Source of the DNA: Algoriphagus mannitolivorans DSM 15301
GTDB taxonomy: Bacteria > Bacteroidota > Bacteroidia > Cytophagales > Cyclobacteriaceae
Assembly (NCBI RefSeq): GCF_000429425.1
Contig: NZ_AUBV01000007.1
Coordinates: forward strand, 1 to 64,000
Reading direction: 5' to 3'
Length of the DNA stretch: 64,000 nt
This document shows, one piece after another, positions 17,582 through 26,031 of the stretch. The stretch's first letter is position 1. The number at the start of each line of letters is the position of its first letter. The position numbers and the translations under genes are program-made. The notes under the pieces are model-generated. The model searched no databases. It had not been told where the DNA came from and saw only the letters and a program-made list of their open reading frames with translations.

Positions 17582-19588
17582 TTAATTCTCAGCGGGAAGA
17601 AGTTTGCGAGTTTGAACTGTGTAGGAGTTTTTGTTTTTGTATTCTTCAAATTCTCCTGTTAATCGGGTCAAAACTTCCGCGTCAGTAATTGGATCAATAT
17701 TTAATCCCTCACTGATTACATAGATTTGCCCGTCTGAATAGAAAAATTCCCCGTTGAGATAGTCTATCAGTTGGTTTTTGTTCCGCATCAATGGCATATT
17801 GATTTTTGCCTGGAAGGTTCTTGCAGTGTCCAGAACCTGACCAATCCAGGTAACTTGCTCCGGAACTTTGATTCCCACATTTTTTTGCAAAAAGGCCAAT
17901 AGGGAAGGAGAGATTTCAAAGTGACTGGTAAGACCTTTGAAATAGGCATTTTCCTTCAGCAAAGGGGAATATATAATCAACGGAACATGAAACCTGTCAA
18001 GCCGGGTGGTCATCGGAATTTCCGGAAGTCTGTGATCCCCGGTGATGATGAAGATGGTATTGGCAAACTCAGGACGCTTTTTGTATTCTTCAAAAAACAA
18101 ACGAATTGCATCATCCGCATAGAGGATGGTCATGTAAATGTCTTTGTAGGAATTGTATTCCTGAATTTTCGCAGAATTGAGCCTGAGAACATTGCTCAGG
18201 TGGTTGTTTAATTTCGTTTCATATAGCTCCCGTTCGGGTACAATGTAAGGATCATGGGAGGTTTGGGTTTGAAAAATTCTTAGCTCAGGGCCATTCTTTT
18301 CATTAGGAAGTTTGAGCATCGCATTTCGAAACAATTCCTTATCAGGATATCCCCAAGAAAAACCATTGTTGGAGGGAGTTTTGCTGAATTGAGGTAAAAA
18401 TGTATCCTGATCTTCGATTTGGCTTACTTCATGGTATTCCAAGAAATCTCCTTCATGGTCAAATTTGCGATCTGATCCGATAAAAAAGCGGGATTGGTAC
18501 CCATTGTCTCTCAAAATACTTAGAAGAGACTCATGATTGGGATATTCGGGATATAGCTCCAAAAATCCTTTTTCTCCAAACGGCATTCCTCCCAACACTC
18601 CGGGGAGAATACCGAAAGTTCGTCCGGTGGAAGAAATGGCATGGGTCCAGACTAAGCTGTGTTGCTCAAGAGAATCCAAAAATGGAGTAAAGCTCCCTAG
18701 GTAAGCATCCTTCCCGGAATAAGCTTTCCCAAAACTTTCTGCCAAGATGAAAACTATATCCGGTGCTTGGGTCAAAGAATCGAAGAATGGGCCTAAAACG
18801 TCAGGATAATCCCCTTGGTGAAGGAATGGGTATTCGGTGTTGGTGTATTCCTTTTTGACAAAGAAATTTAAGTCACTACTGCGTAGATAAAAGTCGAAAT
18901 AGTATTCTCCTCCATACATAAAGTGATCAAAAGCTTGCTCCGCTAAATACTTGGATTTATTCAGCTCAATATTTCTTTTGGTTTCATTGGCTGCTTCAGG
19001 AAGCGGATTAGGAAAAATGGCGATTCCAACTAATAGGCTCAGAAAAACTCCTGTAAAGGTCACATATGTTTTTAAGCCAAATTGGAAAATCCGAATTCCG
19101 AGATACAGTAAACCGGCGATTAGTACCAAGACAATAGCTCCTCCAATCAAATTGACAGCATTCAATTGCCCAGAGGAACTGATGGTCAAATAGAGGTCAT
19201 TGAAATTGTAGGCAAAAAGGTCTTTTCCAAGGGGCAATAATGTTTTGACAAAGTAAAATACCAAGGCAGCCTGGATCACCAAAGCAATGGTCAGCATGAC
19301 TTGCATCAAATACCTAGAAAATTTTGCTGATAGCATACTTATCACCAAATGAATGATGAAAAGCAATCCTAAAAAATAAAGAATCCAATTCAGATCCTGG
19401 AAATAACTTGGTGCAAGGAGCTCTTGCTTATTAAAGTCCAACACGTGAGTGTTAAATACCAAAATGATTTCAAGGCCTCTAATCAGCAGCATGAGTAAGA
19501 TGAAAATCAAGGACATACCCCAGAAATCACCTAGTACTCGTGTAACTCTATCGACAAATGTGGAACGTATTTCAGCCTTCTGGGCCAT
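17582..19588 (-). CDS. LTA-synthase-type membrane phosphotransferase/sulfatase
   Basis: 668 residues. Five membrane helices occupy about residues 20-195, followed by an extracytoplasmic alkaline-phosphatase-superfamily domain. Residues matching the LtaS/MdoB active site are present: E284 (LAESFG), the nucleophile T324 (GRTFGILPG), H445 (TSHDPY) and D518-H519 (TGDHR). Such enzymes move phosphoglycerol or phosphoethanolamine from a phospholipid to a glycan or lipid outside the cytoplasmic membrane. Gram-negative cells make no lipoteichoic acid, so a glycan or lipid-A-like acceptor is more likely. It converges on the exopolysaccharide-like operon with six bases between stops, so a functional link with that polymer is possible but unproven. 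Confidence 0.85.
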   Translation of the reverse strand: MAQKAEIRSTFVDRVTRVLGDFWGMSLIFILLMLLIRGLEIILVFNTHVLDFNKQELLAPSYFQDLNWILYFLGLLFIIHLVISMLSAKFSRYLMQVMLTIALVIQAALVFYFVKTLLPLGKDLFAYNFNDLYLTISSSGQLNAVNLIGGAIVLVLIAGLLYLGIRIFQFGLKTYVTFTGVFLSLLVGIAIFPNPLPEAANETKRNIELNKSKYLAEQAFDHFMYGGEYYFDFYLRSSDLNFFVKKEYTNTEYPFLHQGDYPDVLGPFFDSLTQAPDIVFILAESFGKAYSGKDAYLGSFTPFLDSLEQHSLVWTHAISSTGRTFGILPGVLGGMPFGEKGFLELYPEYPNHESLLSILRDNGYQSRFFIGSDRKFDHEGDFLEYHEVSQIEDQDTFLPQFSKTPSNNGFSWGYPDKELFRNAMLKLPNEKNGPELRIFQTQTSHDPYIVPERELYETKLNNHLSNVLRLNSAKIQEYNSYKDIYMTILYADDAIRLFFEEYKKRPEFANTIFIITGDHRLPEIPMTTRLDRFHVPLIIYSPLLKENAYFKGLTSHFEISPSLLAFLQKNVGIKVPEQVTWIGQVLDTARTFQAKINMPLMRNKNQLIDYLNGEFFYSDGQIYVISEGLNIDPITDAEVLTRLTGEFEEYKNKNSYTVQTRKLLPAEN

Positions 19589-19665
19589 ATTTTCGGAAAA
19601 TCAATAAAGGATGACGCAGAAAAGATAAATCAAAATCAGGTATCTTCAAGGGTCAATTTTAGATT

Positions 19666-20208
19666 ATGAGTAAATCAAACCTTTTATTGGAGCTATACTC
19701 CAATATCGGAACTACCGGAGCCCTTACCTTTAGTTCTAAGTCATTAGTGAACAAAATGCTGTCATTCACTGATTTATCCCATGCAAAAGTAATTTTGGAA
19801 TTAGGTGGGGGAGATGGTAGTATCACCCAAGGGATAATAGACAGAATGAGTCCTGATGCAGAGCTCCTTGTTTTTGAGATCAACAAATCTTTTTGTGAGG
19901 CGATGAAAAAGCAATTCCCTCAGGAGAATGTAAGAATTATCAATGACTCCGCAGAAAATATTGATCTCTACCTTCATGGCAGAGAAGCAGACTATATCCT
20001 TTCTTCCTTGCCGTTTAGTTTTATTCCAAAAGAGGCAACAGATCAAATTTTGGCAAAGTCCAGGCAGTCTCTTACCCCTTCCGGAAAGTATATTCAGATT
20101 TGCTACTCCTATTTGTTGAAAAACCTTTTCAAGAAATATTTTGATCGGGTTGAGGCAAAGTTTACACTTAAGAATCTCCCTCCGGCATTTGTGATGATCT
20201 GCAAGTAA
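19666..20208 (+). CDS. Class I SAM-dependent methyltransferase (PmtA/KsgA-like)
   Basis: 180 residues, no signal peptide. The SAM-binding glycine loop is LELGGGDGS (about 45-53), with an acidic end of strand 2 in VFEINKS and a DYILSSLPFSFIP motif at the position of the catalytic loop. The last motif resembles the NLPY/SLPF element of rRNA adenine dimethylases and phosphatidylethanolamine N-methyltransferases. At this short length and without the helical C-terminal domain of KsgA, a small-molecule or phospholipid methyltransferase is more likely than an rRNA dimethylase. Ten bases separate it from the small wHTH-like gene. The substrate is not determined. Confidence 0.8.
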   Translation: MSKSNLLLELYSNIGTTGALTFSSKSLVNKMLSFTDLSHAKVILELGGGDGSITQGIIDRMSPDAELLVFEINKSFCEAMKKQFPQENVRIINDSAENIDLYLHGREADYILSSLPFSFIPKEATDQILAKSRQSLTPSGKYIQICYSYLLKNLFKKYFDRVEAKFTLKNLPPAFVMICK

Positions 20209-20217
20209 TTTAAGGAG

Positions 20218-20481
20218 ATGGAGGTATTGAGGACGGCAATATTGGATTGGGTCTGGAGGAAAAAAGGAAATCCATTTTCACCTCTGGAAGTAATCCGACA
20301 AATGTATCCTCAAAGCTGGGAGAGCTTTGTTCCAGAAATTTTGGAAGTAATGATGCAAATGAACTCAGAGGGCTTGATCAAGGTAGTTTTGGATGGAAGA
20401 GATATTTTTCCTAAACATTTTCCCACTGGAAAAGAGGAGATTCTGCCGGTTTCGAAACCTGAAGGCAAAAAGAAAGGTTAG
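20218..20481 (+). CDS. Small winged-helix-like protein (DUF3253-like)
   Basis: 87 residues. The pattern RTAILDWVWRKKGNPFSP, then LEVIRQMYP, then VPEILEVMMQMNSEGLIKVV reads as three helices and a wing and resembles the DUF3253 group of small proteins. The C-terminus is a short Lys-rich tail. It lies between the methyltransferase and msrA in one direction with gaps of 9 and 18 bases, so the three may be an operon. DNA binding is possible but nothing proves it. Confidence 0.65.
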   Translation: MEVLRTAILDWVWRKKGNPFSPLEVIRQMYPQSWESFVPEILEVMMQMNSEGLIKVVLDGRDIFPKHFPTGKEEILPVSKPEGKKKG

Positions 20482-20499
20482 GCTTCTAAAGAAAATACT

Positions 20500-21084
20500 A
20501 TGAGCGAATCTCTCAATTTACCCCAGACCACTGTCGAGATACCCGAAGGATTGGAAATGATTACTTTGGGTGGAGGATGTTTTTGGTGTACTGAAGCCGT
20601 ATTCCAGCGACTTCAAGGAGTAGAAAAAGTGGTTTCTGGCTATGCCGGGGGAATCATTAAACAACCCACCTACCGTCAAATCTGTACAGGGACTACCGGA
20701 CATGCAGAAGTGGTCCAAGTTTACTATAATCCCCAAAAGATAAGTCTTGCTGAGCTCTTGGAAGTTTTCTGGGCAACGCATGATCCCACCACCTTGAATA
20801 GGCAGGGAGCTGATGTTGGGCCTCAGTATAGATCCGCGATTTTTTACACTCAAGAATCCCAAAAGGAAGTTGCACAGCAGTTGAAAAAAGAACTGAATGA
20901 AGCAGGAGTTTTTGAGCAACCCATTGTTACTGAGATCACTGCGTTTTCCAACTTTTATCCTGCCGAAGATTATCATCAGGAATATTTCAACCTCAATGGA
21001 ATGCAGCCCTACTGCCAATTCGTGATCAAACCTAAAGTAGATAAACTGAAAAAGCATTTTGCTGAGAAGCTCAAATCTCAGTGA
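20500..21084 (+). CDS. msrA: Peptide-methionine (S)-S-oxide reductase MsrA
   Basis: 194 residues, the normal length for MsrA. It has the active-site motif GCFWC with catalytic C27, the flanking GGGCFWCTEAVF and VVSGYAGG segments, and the EVVQVYYNP and DVGPQYRSAIFY blocks of the family. It reduces S-epimer methionine sulfoxide in proteins or free amino acid, using thioredoxin. No MsrB domain is fused and none is nearby. There is no signal peptide, so it acts in the cytoplasm. Confidence 0.96.
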   Translation: MSESLNLPQTTVEIPEGLEMITLGGGCFWCTEAVFQRLQGVEKVVSGYAGGIIKQPTYRQICTGTTGHAEVVQVYYNPQKISLAELLEVFWATHDPTTLNRQGADVGPQYRSAIFYTQESQKEVAQQLKKELNEAGVFEQPIVTEITAFSNFYPAEDYHQEYFNLNGMQPYCQFVIKPKVDKLKKHFAEKLKSQ

Positions 21085-21121
21085 TGTTTTAAGAAATCAC
21101 TCCCAATTGGCCAGAAATGGC

Positions 21122-21129
21122 TATATTTG
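21122..21129 (+). promoter_or_regulatory. Candidate -7 element
   Basis: TATATTTG fits the Bacteroidota TAnnTTTG consensus exactly and lies 25 bases before ATG 21154. No well-spaced -33 TTTG is seen. It supports the internal ATG at 21154 as the real start of the downstream gene over the in-frame upstream codon at 21127. Confidence 0.4.
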
Positions 21130-21153
21130 CTGAATTTAACCTTTTGCAAACAC

Positions 21154-22821
21154 ATGAAGAGAACCAGAGCACAAGAGTCCAGAGCAGCCATTGAGCGACT
21201 TTACATCACCATGCGCCATCTTTTTAATCGGGGTAGCTACAAGCCTATGGGGGTTTCCGGCGAAGGCCTGATCAGCGCTTTGATGACCCTTAGTCCGGAA
21301 ATTTATGGCTCAGTGACCGATCCTGAAAAATTAGAATTGGATGGACTGTTGTATGTAATGGAGCGCCTTCCCAGAGGAATTGAGGAGTGTAGATTCGTCC
21401 GTCTGATCAGTAGAGAAGGCTATGAAACCTCCCATTTGACTCCTTTGATTCCACCCAAACGAAAAAGAAACTGCTATCGCCTGGATGAGCAGATTATGTA
21501 TGTGGAAATGACAAGGGGACGATCTGATATTTATGATATCCTGACGCACCTTACTTTTTTGTATATCGAGTCTCAAAAAATCCAAAGGAACAGTACGGAT
21601 CCAAAGGGAAGAATTTCTTCCAACTGGATGATGCTGGAAGAATTTGTCCGAAAGGAGAGAGCAGGAGAGGAGCTTGATATTGAGTGTGCTTCTGCCTACC
21701 TAAGTCATATCATCGGGCGGACCTTTGAGGAGACCATAGCTGCGGTCAAAAGATTTGAGAAATCTTCCAATGTGAATAGCCTATTTTCCATTGTTTATCA
21801 TTTAGGAAAACTTGCCATCGAAGAGGCGACCACGGGACAAGATCGGGAGATCAGCTTCTCAGCTACTCTAAGAGAAAGAATCGGCCATCACGTTTATGGA
21901 GATCTTTGGGCCAAAAGGATCAAAGAAACTCTTTTAAAACATGATCTTCTAAAGCGTCCGATTCACATCATTTCTGCCAATCTTCACAGTGTGGTGAATA
22001 CCATTTATGCTCATCAAGCTTTGGGTTGCAATAACTTTGAGGAAATTGAGGCAGTAGCAACCGCAATCTCTGTAAAGGATAAGAATCATCAAGGCAAAAA
22101 GATCCAGGACTTTGCTGCCAAGCATGGCTTCATAGACTTGCCTGACGAATCCGGAACCAATATCGGTGCTCAGATCATTGATACAGCCCATTTGGAAAAG
22201 AAAACCTTGATCCCGGGAGTGAATCTTCCTGAGGAAAAGGAAAAAAGACCAGTTTTTGTCGTGATGGATTACGCCTTCGGGGAGCAGGCTTATGAGTGTT
22301 TTGACGAGCTTTTGAAGCCCTATTCAAAAGAGGGTAAAGAATATCCATTGAATGTAATTTCGACTTCCATCATGGGTAAAGCAGGGATTCTACATGGAGG
22401 AAAGGGTGATCTGATGGTACCTACTTCCCATGTGTTCGAGGGTACGGCAGATAATTATCCTTTCCGAAACGAACTGAAAAAATCCGATTTTGAGGGCTAT
22501 GGATTGGGAGTATATCAAGGTTCCATGATCACTGTCTTGGGGACTTCACTCCAAAACAGAGATATCTTGACTTACTTTATGGAATCTTCCTGGAATGCAG
22601 TAGGACTTGAGATGGAGGGAGCTCATTACCAAAAAGCAATTCAGTCGGCTTCTAAGATTCGTGGAAATATCCGTTCCAATGTCAAGGTTTTGTATGCCTA
22701 TTACGCATCAGATAATCCTTTGGAGACCGGAAGTACTTTAGCTTCGGGAGCCTTGGGGATGGATGGCGTCAAACCGACTTACCTGATTACCTACAAGATT
22801 CTGGAAAAGCTGTTTGGATAA
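21154..22821 (+). CDS. DUF6909-like protein with a nucleoside-phosphorylase-like C-terminal domain
   Basis: 555 residues, start chosen at ATG 21154 because the in-frame upstream codon (21127) lies inside or next to a -7 promoter element. The N-terminal about 330 residues are helical and not similar to a family I know well, beyond a resemblance to the Bacteroidota DUF6909 group. The C-terminal about 190 residues look like the nucleoside phosphorylase/AMP nucleosidase fold: a VISTSIMGKAGIL strand and glycine turn, the ribose-binding GLEMEG motif (E486, E488), and D520 in YYASDNPL at the position of the catalytic aspartate. A purine or nucleotide N-glycosidase or phosphorylase activity is therefore possible. 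A strong terminator follows. Confidence 0.7.
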   Translation: MKRTRAQESRAAIERLYITMRHLFNRGSYKPMGVSGEGLISALMTLSPEIYGSVTDPEKLELDGLLYVMERLPRGIEECRFVRLISREGYETSHLTPLIPPKRKRNCYRLDEQIMYVEMTRGRSDIYDILTHLTFLYIESQKIQRNSTDPKGRISSNWMMLEEFVRKERAGEELDIECASAYLSHIIGRTFEETIAAVKRFEKSSNVNSLFSIVYHLGKLAIEEATTGQDREISFSATLRERIGHHVYGDLWAKRIKETLLKHDLLKRPIHIISANLHSVVNTIYAHQALGCNNFEEIEAVATAISVKDKNHQGKKIQDFAAKHGFIDLPDESGTNIGAQIIDTAHLEKKTLIPGVNLPEEKEKRPVFVVMDYAFGEQAYECFDELLKPYSKEGKEYPLNVISTSIMGKAGILHGGKGDLMVPTSHVFEGTADNYPFRNELKKSDFEGYGLGVYQGSMITVLGTSLQNRDILTYFMESSWNAVGLEMEGAHYQKAIQSASKIRGNIRSNVKVLYAYYASDNPLETGSTLASGALGMDGVKPTYLITYKILEKLFG

Positions 22822-22830
22822 GAAATAGAA

Positions 22831-22858
22831 AAGGAAAGCGAAAAGCTTTCCTTTTTTT
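22831..22858 (+). terminator. Rho-independent terminator
   Basis: Arms ggaaagc (22833-22839) and gctttcc (22845-22851), 5-base loop, then seven Ts (22852-22858). It terminates the DUF6909-like gene and overlaps the stop codon of the convergent small gene at 22857. Confidence 0.92.
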
Positions 22859-23096
22859 ATGCCATAAACCCTAAAAGATTCAAAGCTTGGTTACCTAGTC
22901 TTTCGTCCCCTTCTATACTCACTTGATCCCTTACCTCGGCAGGCCTTAGGCTTTTGGAGAAAAGCTTCCAAGCTACATTTGGGTCTAAAATTACTTTTGC
23001 GTCTAATGAAGGAGAAATATCCGGGGTCAACTCCCATTTTTCATTCAACTCAATAATCCATATTCCACCATTATCGATTCTTGTTATCAAAGTCAT
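22857..23096 (-). CDS. Small protein resembling a lone MDMPI C-terminal / SCP2-like domain
   Basis: 79 residues. The pattern DPNVAWKLFSKSL followed by VRDQVSIEGDERLGNQALNLLGFM resembles the C-terminal part of maleylpyruvate-isomerase-type DinB proteins (MDMPI_C). In those proteins a helical metal-binding domain of about 150 residues normally precedes it. Here that domain is absent: the start ATG overlaps the stop of the upstream NTF2-like gene by four bases, leaving no room for it. It is either a natural small stand-alone domain or a shortened gene. Translational coupling to the neighbour suggests it is expressed. Confidence 0.65.
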   Translation of the reverse strand: MTLITRIDNGGIWIIELNEKWELTPDISPSLDAKVILDPNVAWKLFSKSLRPAEVRDQVSIEGDERLGNQALNLLGFMA

Positions 23097-23551
23097 TTAA
23101 CCGGAGTAGAATGCATCATTTCCATTTTCCAGCCTGACTCGGTTTTGATGGCTGTGATGCTTTCAAGCCAGTGTGCTTGTCGGATGATTATTCCATCCCG
23201 ACGTATAGTTGCCCAGTTTTTATAGGCGGCCCAAGCCCGGTTTTCAAAGATTTTGATCTCGATGAATTCAAAGCTGTTTTCACGGGAAGGGAGATTTCCT
23301 TTAGCTTTTTGTCCATCCAAGTATTCTTTGATGACCTGATTGTCCCAAATCTCACCATCCTCCAAAAGGATGAAATCATCTGTGAGGTAAAGCGGTATTT
23401 TTTCAGAATCAAATCCTGAAAACAAGCCGTCAAACATATTCTGCACAAGCGATTTTATTTGCTCCTCATCTGATTTCGGCTCGCTTTGAGCAAAAAGGGT
23501 GGGACTGGTTAACAGCGCCAGTCCCAACAAGTATATTCTAATAATTTTCAT
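23093..23551 (-). CDS. Exported NTF2-like/SnoaL-like (DUF4440-type) protein
   Basis: 152 residues with signal peptide (MKIIRIYLLGLALLTSPTLFAQ). The mature part follows the cone-like NTF2 pattern: an N-terminal helix pair (EEQIKSLVQNMFDGLFSG), a strand with DDFILLEDGEIWD, and paired strands RAWAAYKNWATI and SGWKMEMMHSTP. Proteins of this fold bind small ligands or act as hydrolases or isomerases; no catalytic residue can be assigned here. It is upstream of and overlaps by four bases the small MDMPI_C-like gene. It lies 18 bases after the M20 hydrolase start region's operon partner stop at 23569, so the three minus-strand genes are independent or loosely linked. Confidence 0.8.
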   Translation of the reverse strand: MKIIRIYLLGLALLTSPTLFAQSEPKSDEEQIKSLVQNMFDGLFSGFDSEKIPLYLTDDFILLEDGEIWDNQVIKEYLDGQKAKGNLPSRENSFEFIEIKIFENRAWAAYKNWATIRRDGIIIRQAHWLESITAIKTESGWKMEMMHSTPVK

Positions 23552-23568
23552 TTGCTGTCTCAGAGGAA

Positions 23569-25020
23569 TTAATAGCCAGCATCCAAAGGCGGAGGACCAT
23601 CTGGGACTATTCCTTTATAGACATAGTCTCCTTTTTTAGCTTTGAACTCCGCTTTCACTTCATTTCTTAAAGCCTCATTTTGGTAAAGATCCACCATGGT
23701 CATGGCTAAAGCTTTGGCAGCATACCCCATTCCTTTGTGCCCGATGGACATTCCACCTGCCGCTACTACAGCCCAGGAATGCCAAGGTGTGCCGTTTGGA
23801 GCAGTGGTCGCACTCAGACGAATGGTCGGAACTACCCAGCTGACGTCGCCGACATCGGTGCTACCACCCATGCTGTGTTCTTCAGTTTCTTCCATTGGAG
23901 TGATTTCAGAGACTAATCCAATTTGTGGTTTTCCAGTTGCTTCTTGGATTTTCTTTGCGAATTCCTGCTCCTCTTGAGTGTAGGAAATTGGCCCCAGCAT
24001 TTCGAGGTTTTTCTGCATGGCGGCAGAACCAGTTCGGTTTACCAAAACTTCATGGATTCCGGAAACTAAAGTCACTTTATGCTCTACATTTGCCATGATG
24101 GCTGCTCCTTCAGCCATTTTCTCAACTTGTTTCCAAACAGGTTCGAGTCCTTGTCGGCTGGTATCTCTCACCCGCACCCAAAGTCTGCTGTAATCAGGGA
24201 CTACATTGACTACCTGTCCACCGTCTTGGATATGATAGTGGATTCTTACAGTGGGTTTGATATGTTCTCGGTAATAGTTGATTCCAGTGGTGTAAAGTTC
24301 TAAAGCATCAGAGGCTGAACGGCCATTCCAAGGGTCCGCAGAAGCGTGAGCAGCCTGACCGTTGAATTCAACAATAAAATCCACCAAAGCCAATCCTTTC
24401 TGCACAGCAACTTTGGTCTCTGCGGCAGGATGCCAATCCATGACGATATCTACATCATTGAATAGCCCTGCCCGGATCATCCAAAGTTTGCCAAAATATT
24501 TTTCTTCGGCAGGAGTACCGTAAAAACGGATCGTTCCTTTCAGTTTTCCTTCTGCAATCAAATCCTTGATCGCTGCAGCTGCACCCAAGGAAGCCACACC
24601 AAAGAGGTTGTGTCCACAGCCGTGACCAGGGGCTCCGTCATTTAAGGGGCTTTTGAAAGGGACTTTGTTTTGGGAAAGTCCAGGTAATGCGTCAAACTCT
24701 CCTAAAATCCCGATTACAGGGCTTCCTGAACCGTATTCAGCCACAAAAGCGGTGGGGATTTCCCCAACTCCCCGAGTTACCTTAAAGCCAAGCTCCTCGG
24801 CATAAGCAGAAAGAGCAGCTGCCGACTTGCTTTCCTGAAATGCGATTTCTTCAAAAGACCAGATTTTGTCGCTTAGTTCTGTGAGATTTTCAAATCTTGA
24901 ATCCACAGACTGCTGCACGGAAGCTTTTAGCGGATCAGGCTTTGCGGACTTCTTTTGAGCCCAAAGGCTGGAATTGGTCAGAAGCAAGGCTGCTGTCAAT
25001 CCCCAAGCAAGGTTTTTCAT
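23569..25020 (-). CDS. Exported M20-family amidohydrolase (AbgB/aminoacylase-like)
   Basis: 483 residues from ATG 25018-25020, chosen because it begins the signal peptide MKNLAWGLTAALLLTNSSLWAQ; an in-frame ATG 13 codons earlier adds no signal-like sequence. Motifs of the M20D group are present: LGEFDALPG, a GHGCGHNLFG metal motif, PAEEKYFGK with the catalytic glutamate pair, and DWHPAAET. The dimerisation domain (about 205-330, GQAAHASADPWNGRSA) is in place, and SMGGSTDVGDVSW near the C-terminus supplies the last metal ligand region. It should split amide bonds of N-acyl or aminobenzoyl amino acids in the periplasm. It is divergent from the NagB-like gene across a 167-base gap. Confidence 0.92.
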   Translation of the reverse strand: MKNLAWGLTAALLLTNSSLWAQKKSAKPDPLKASVQQSVDSRFENLTELSDKIWSFEEIAFQESKSAAALSAYAEELGFKVTRGVGEIPTAFVAEYGSGSPVIGILGEFDALPGLSQNKVPFKSPLNDGAPGHGCGHNLFGVASLGAAAAIKDLIAEGKLKGTIRFYGTPAEEKYFGKLWMIRAGLFNDVDIVMDWHPAAETKVAVQKGLALVDFIVEFNGQAAHASADPWNGRSASDALELYTTGINYYREHIKPTVRIHYHIQDGGQVVNVVPDYSRLWVRVRDTSRQGLEPVWKQVEKMAEGAAIMANVEHKVTLVSGIHEVLVNRTGSAAMQKNLEMLGPISYTQEEQEFAKKIQEATGKPQIGLVSEITPMEETEEHSMGGSTDVGDVSWVVPTIRLSATTAPNGTPWHSWAVVAAGGMSIGHKGMGYAAKALAMTMVDLYQNEALRNEVKAEFKAKKGDYVYKGIVPDGPPPLDAGY

Positions 25021-25138
25021 ATTCGTAAGGTTGATTAGTTTGATTGGTATTAATTTCAAAAGATACTAAGGATCCTGAAAAGGAGCTCAAAAGCTTTAAA
25101 AAGTGATCGGGAATTCCTCCTGATGATTTTTTGAATGG

Positions 25139-25178
25139 TTTAACCCAAAGTCTGAATAATGAATACTTTTGGGTTAAA
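25139..25178 (+). promoter_or_regulatory. Promoter with an 11-bp inverted repeat (candidate operator)
   Basis: TACTTTTG (25164-25171) matches the TAnnTTTG -7 consensus and lies 16 bases before ATG 25188. Perfect inverted arms tttaacccaaa (25139-25149) and tttgggttaaa (25168-25178), 18 bases apart, straddle it, the right arm overlapping the -7 element. That placement suits a repressor site controlling the NagB-like gene and possibly the divergent M20 gene. RNA hairpin formation is an alternative but the start point would lie after both arms. Confidence 0.55.
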
Positions 25179-25187
25179 ATAATAGCC

Positions 25188-25898
25188 ATGAACATCCAAT
25201 ATTTTTCTGATTTCAATAAAATGAGCCAAGCGGCATTTCACATTGTCCAAAAGGAAATCGAATTAAAACCGGATTTACTGTTTTGTGTGGCAAGCGGAGG
25301 ATCTCCTTCTGGGCTATACGCAGAGATGGTTAGTGAAAAAAGCAGGAATCCAGAATTCTGCTCCCGGCTTCGTGTGATTAAACTGGATGAATGGGGTGGT
25401 TTGGAGCCTGGATCAGACTTTACCTCAGAATTAGACGTCCAGAAAAAATTCATTCAGCCTCTGGGCATTTCTCAAGAAAGATACTGGACGATCGATCCTT
25501 TTACAGATGACCCTGAAAGAGACTGTTTAGTCATGGAAAATACGATTCAACAGAAAGGCCCCTTGGATATTTGCATTTTGGGAATTGGTACCAACGGGCA
25601 TATAGCCCTGAATGAGCCCTCATATACTTTTCAGGTAGGTTTTCATAAATGTGAATTAGCTCCCTCGACGTTGAATAATGGCATGATAAAATCCTTGCAA
25701 CAACCACCAAGTTTTGGAATGACCATGGGGATGGGGAATATTCTTCAATCAAAAAAGATACTTCTGTTTATCGCCGGATCAGGGAAAAAAGAAGCTTTTC
25801 AAAAACTCCTTACCAAAGAAGTGTCCATGGCTTTACCAGCATCTTTTCTTTGGCTTCATCCCGACGTAGAGGTGCTGGTAGATGAAAGTGCGGTTTAA
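25188..25898 (+). CDS. NagB-type amino-sugar-phosphate deaminase/isomerase
   Basis: 236 residues from ATG 25188; a TTG 57 bases earlier is in frame but would place the promoter inside the gene. Family motifs: CVASGGSPSGLY (phosphate loop), VIKLDEWGGL, ILGIGTNGHIALNEP and a C-terminal SFLWLHPDVEVLVD. These belong to the glucosamine-6-phosphate deaminase/6-phosphogluconolactonase superfamily. The LDEW and NGHIALNEP patterns favour an amino-sugar phosphate (glucosamine- or galactosamine-6-phosphate) over gluconolactone. It would feed sugar into glycolysis. No NagA or transporter is adjacent. Confidence 0.85.
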   Translation: MNIQYFSDFNKMSQAAFHIVQKEIELKPDLLFCVASGGSPSGLYAEMVSEKSRNPEFCSRLRVIKLDEWGGLEPGSDFTSELDVQKKFIQPLGISQERYWTIDPFTDDPERDCLVMENTIQQKGPLDICILGIGTNGHIALNEPSYTFQVGFHKCELAPSTLNNGMIKSLQQPPSFGMTMGMGNILQSKKILLFIAGSGKKEAFQKLLTKEVSMALPASFLWLHPDVEVLVDESAV

Positions 25899-25977
25899 AC
25901 GTAGAGGAAGAGATAAAATTATTTGTTTGAAATAGAAATAGATAAAGCCTAGGTAGTAAAAAAAACGAAATTGGTTC

Positions 25978-26007
25978 TTGCTGTTAATGTTCATTTTTAT
26001 ACCTTTG
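25978..26007 (+). promoter_or_regulatory. Promoter of the tRNA-Asp pair
   Basis: TTG (25978-25980) and TACCTTTG (26000-26007), spaced 19 bases, match the Bacteroidota -33 and TAnnTTTG -7 elements. Transcription would begin about 20 bases before the first tRNA. Confidence 0.7.
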
Positions 26008-26031
26008 CACCACTTCAAAAGAGAAGGTCAC

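Noticed and set aside
20518-21057. A 179-codon minus-strand frame opposite msrA
   Set aside because: Antisense of a gene with a clear GCFWC active site.
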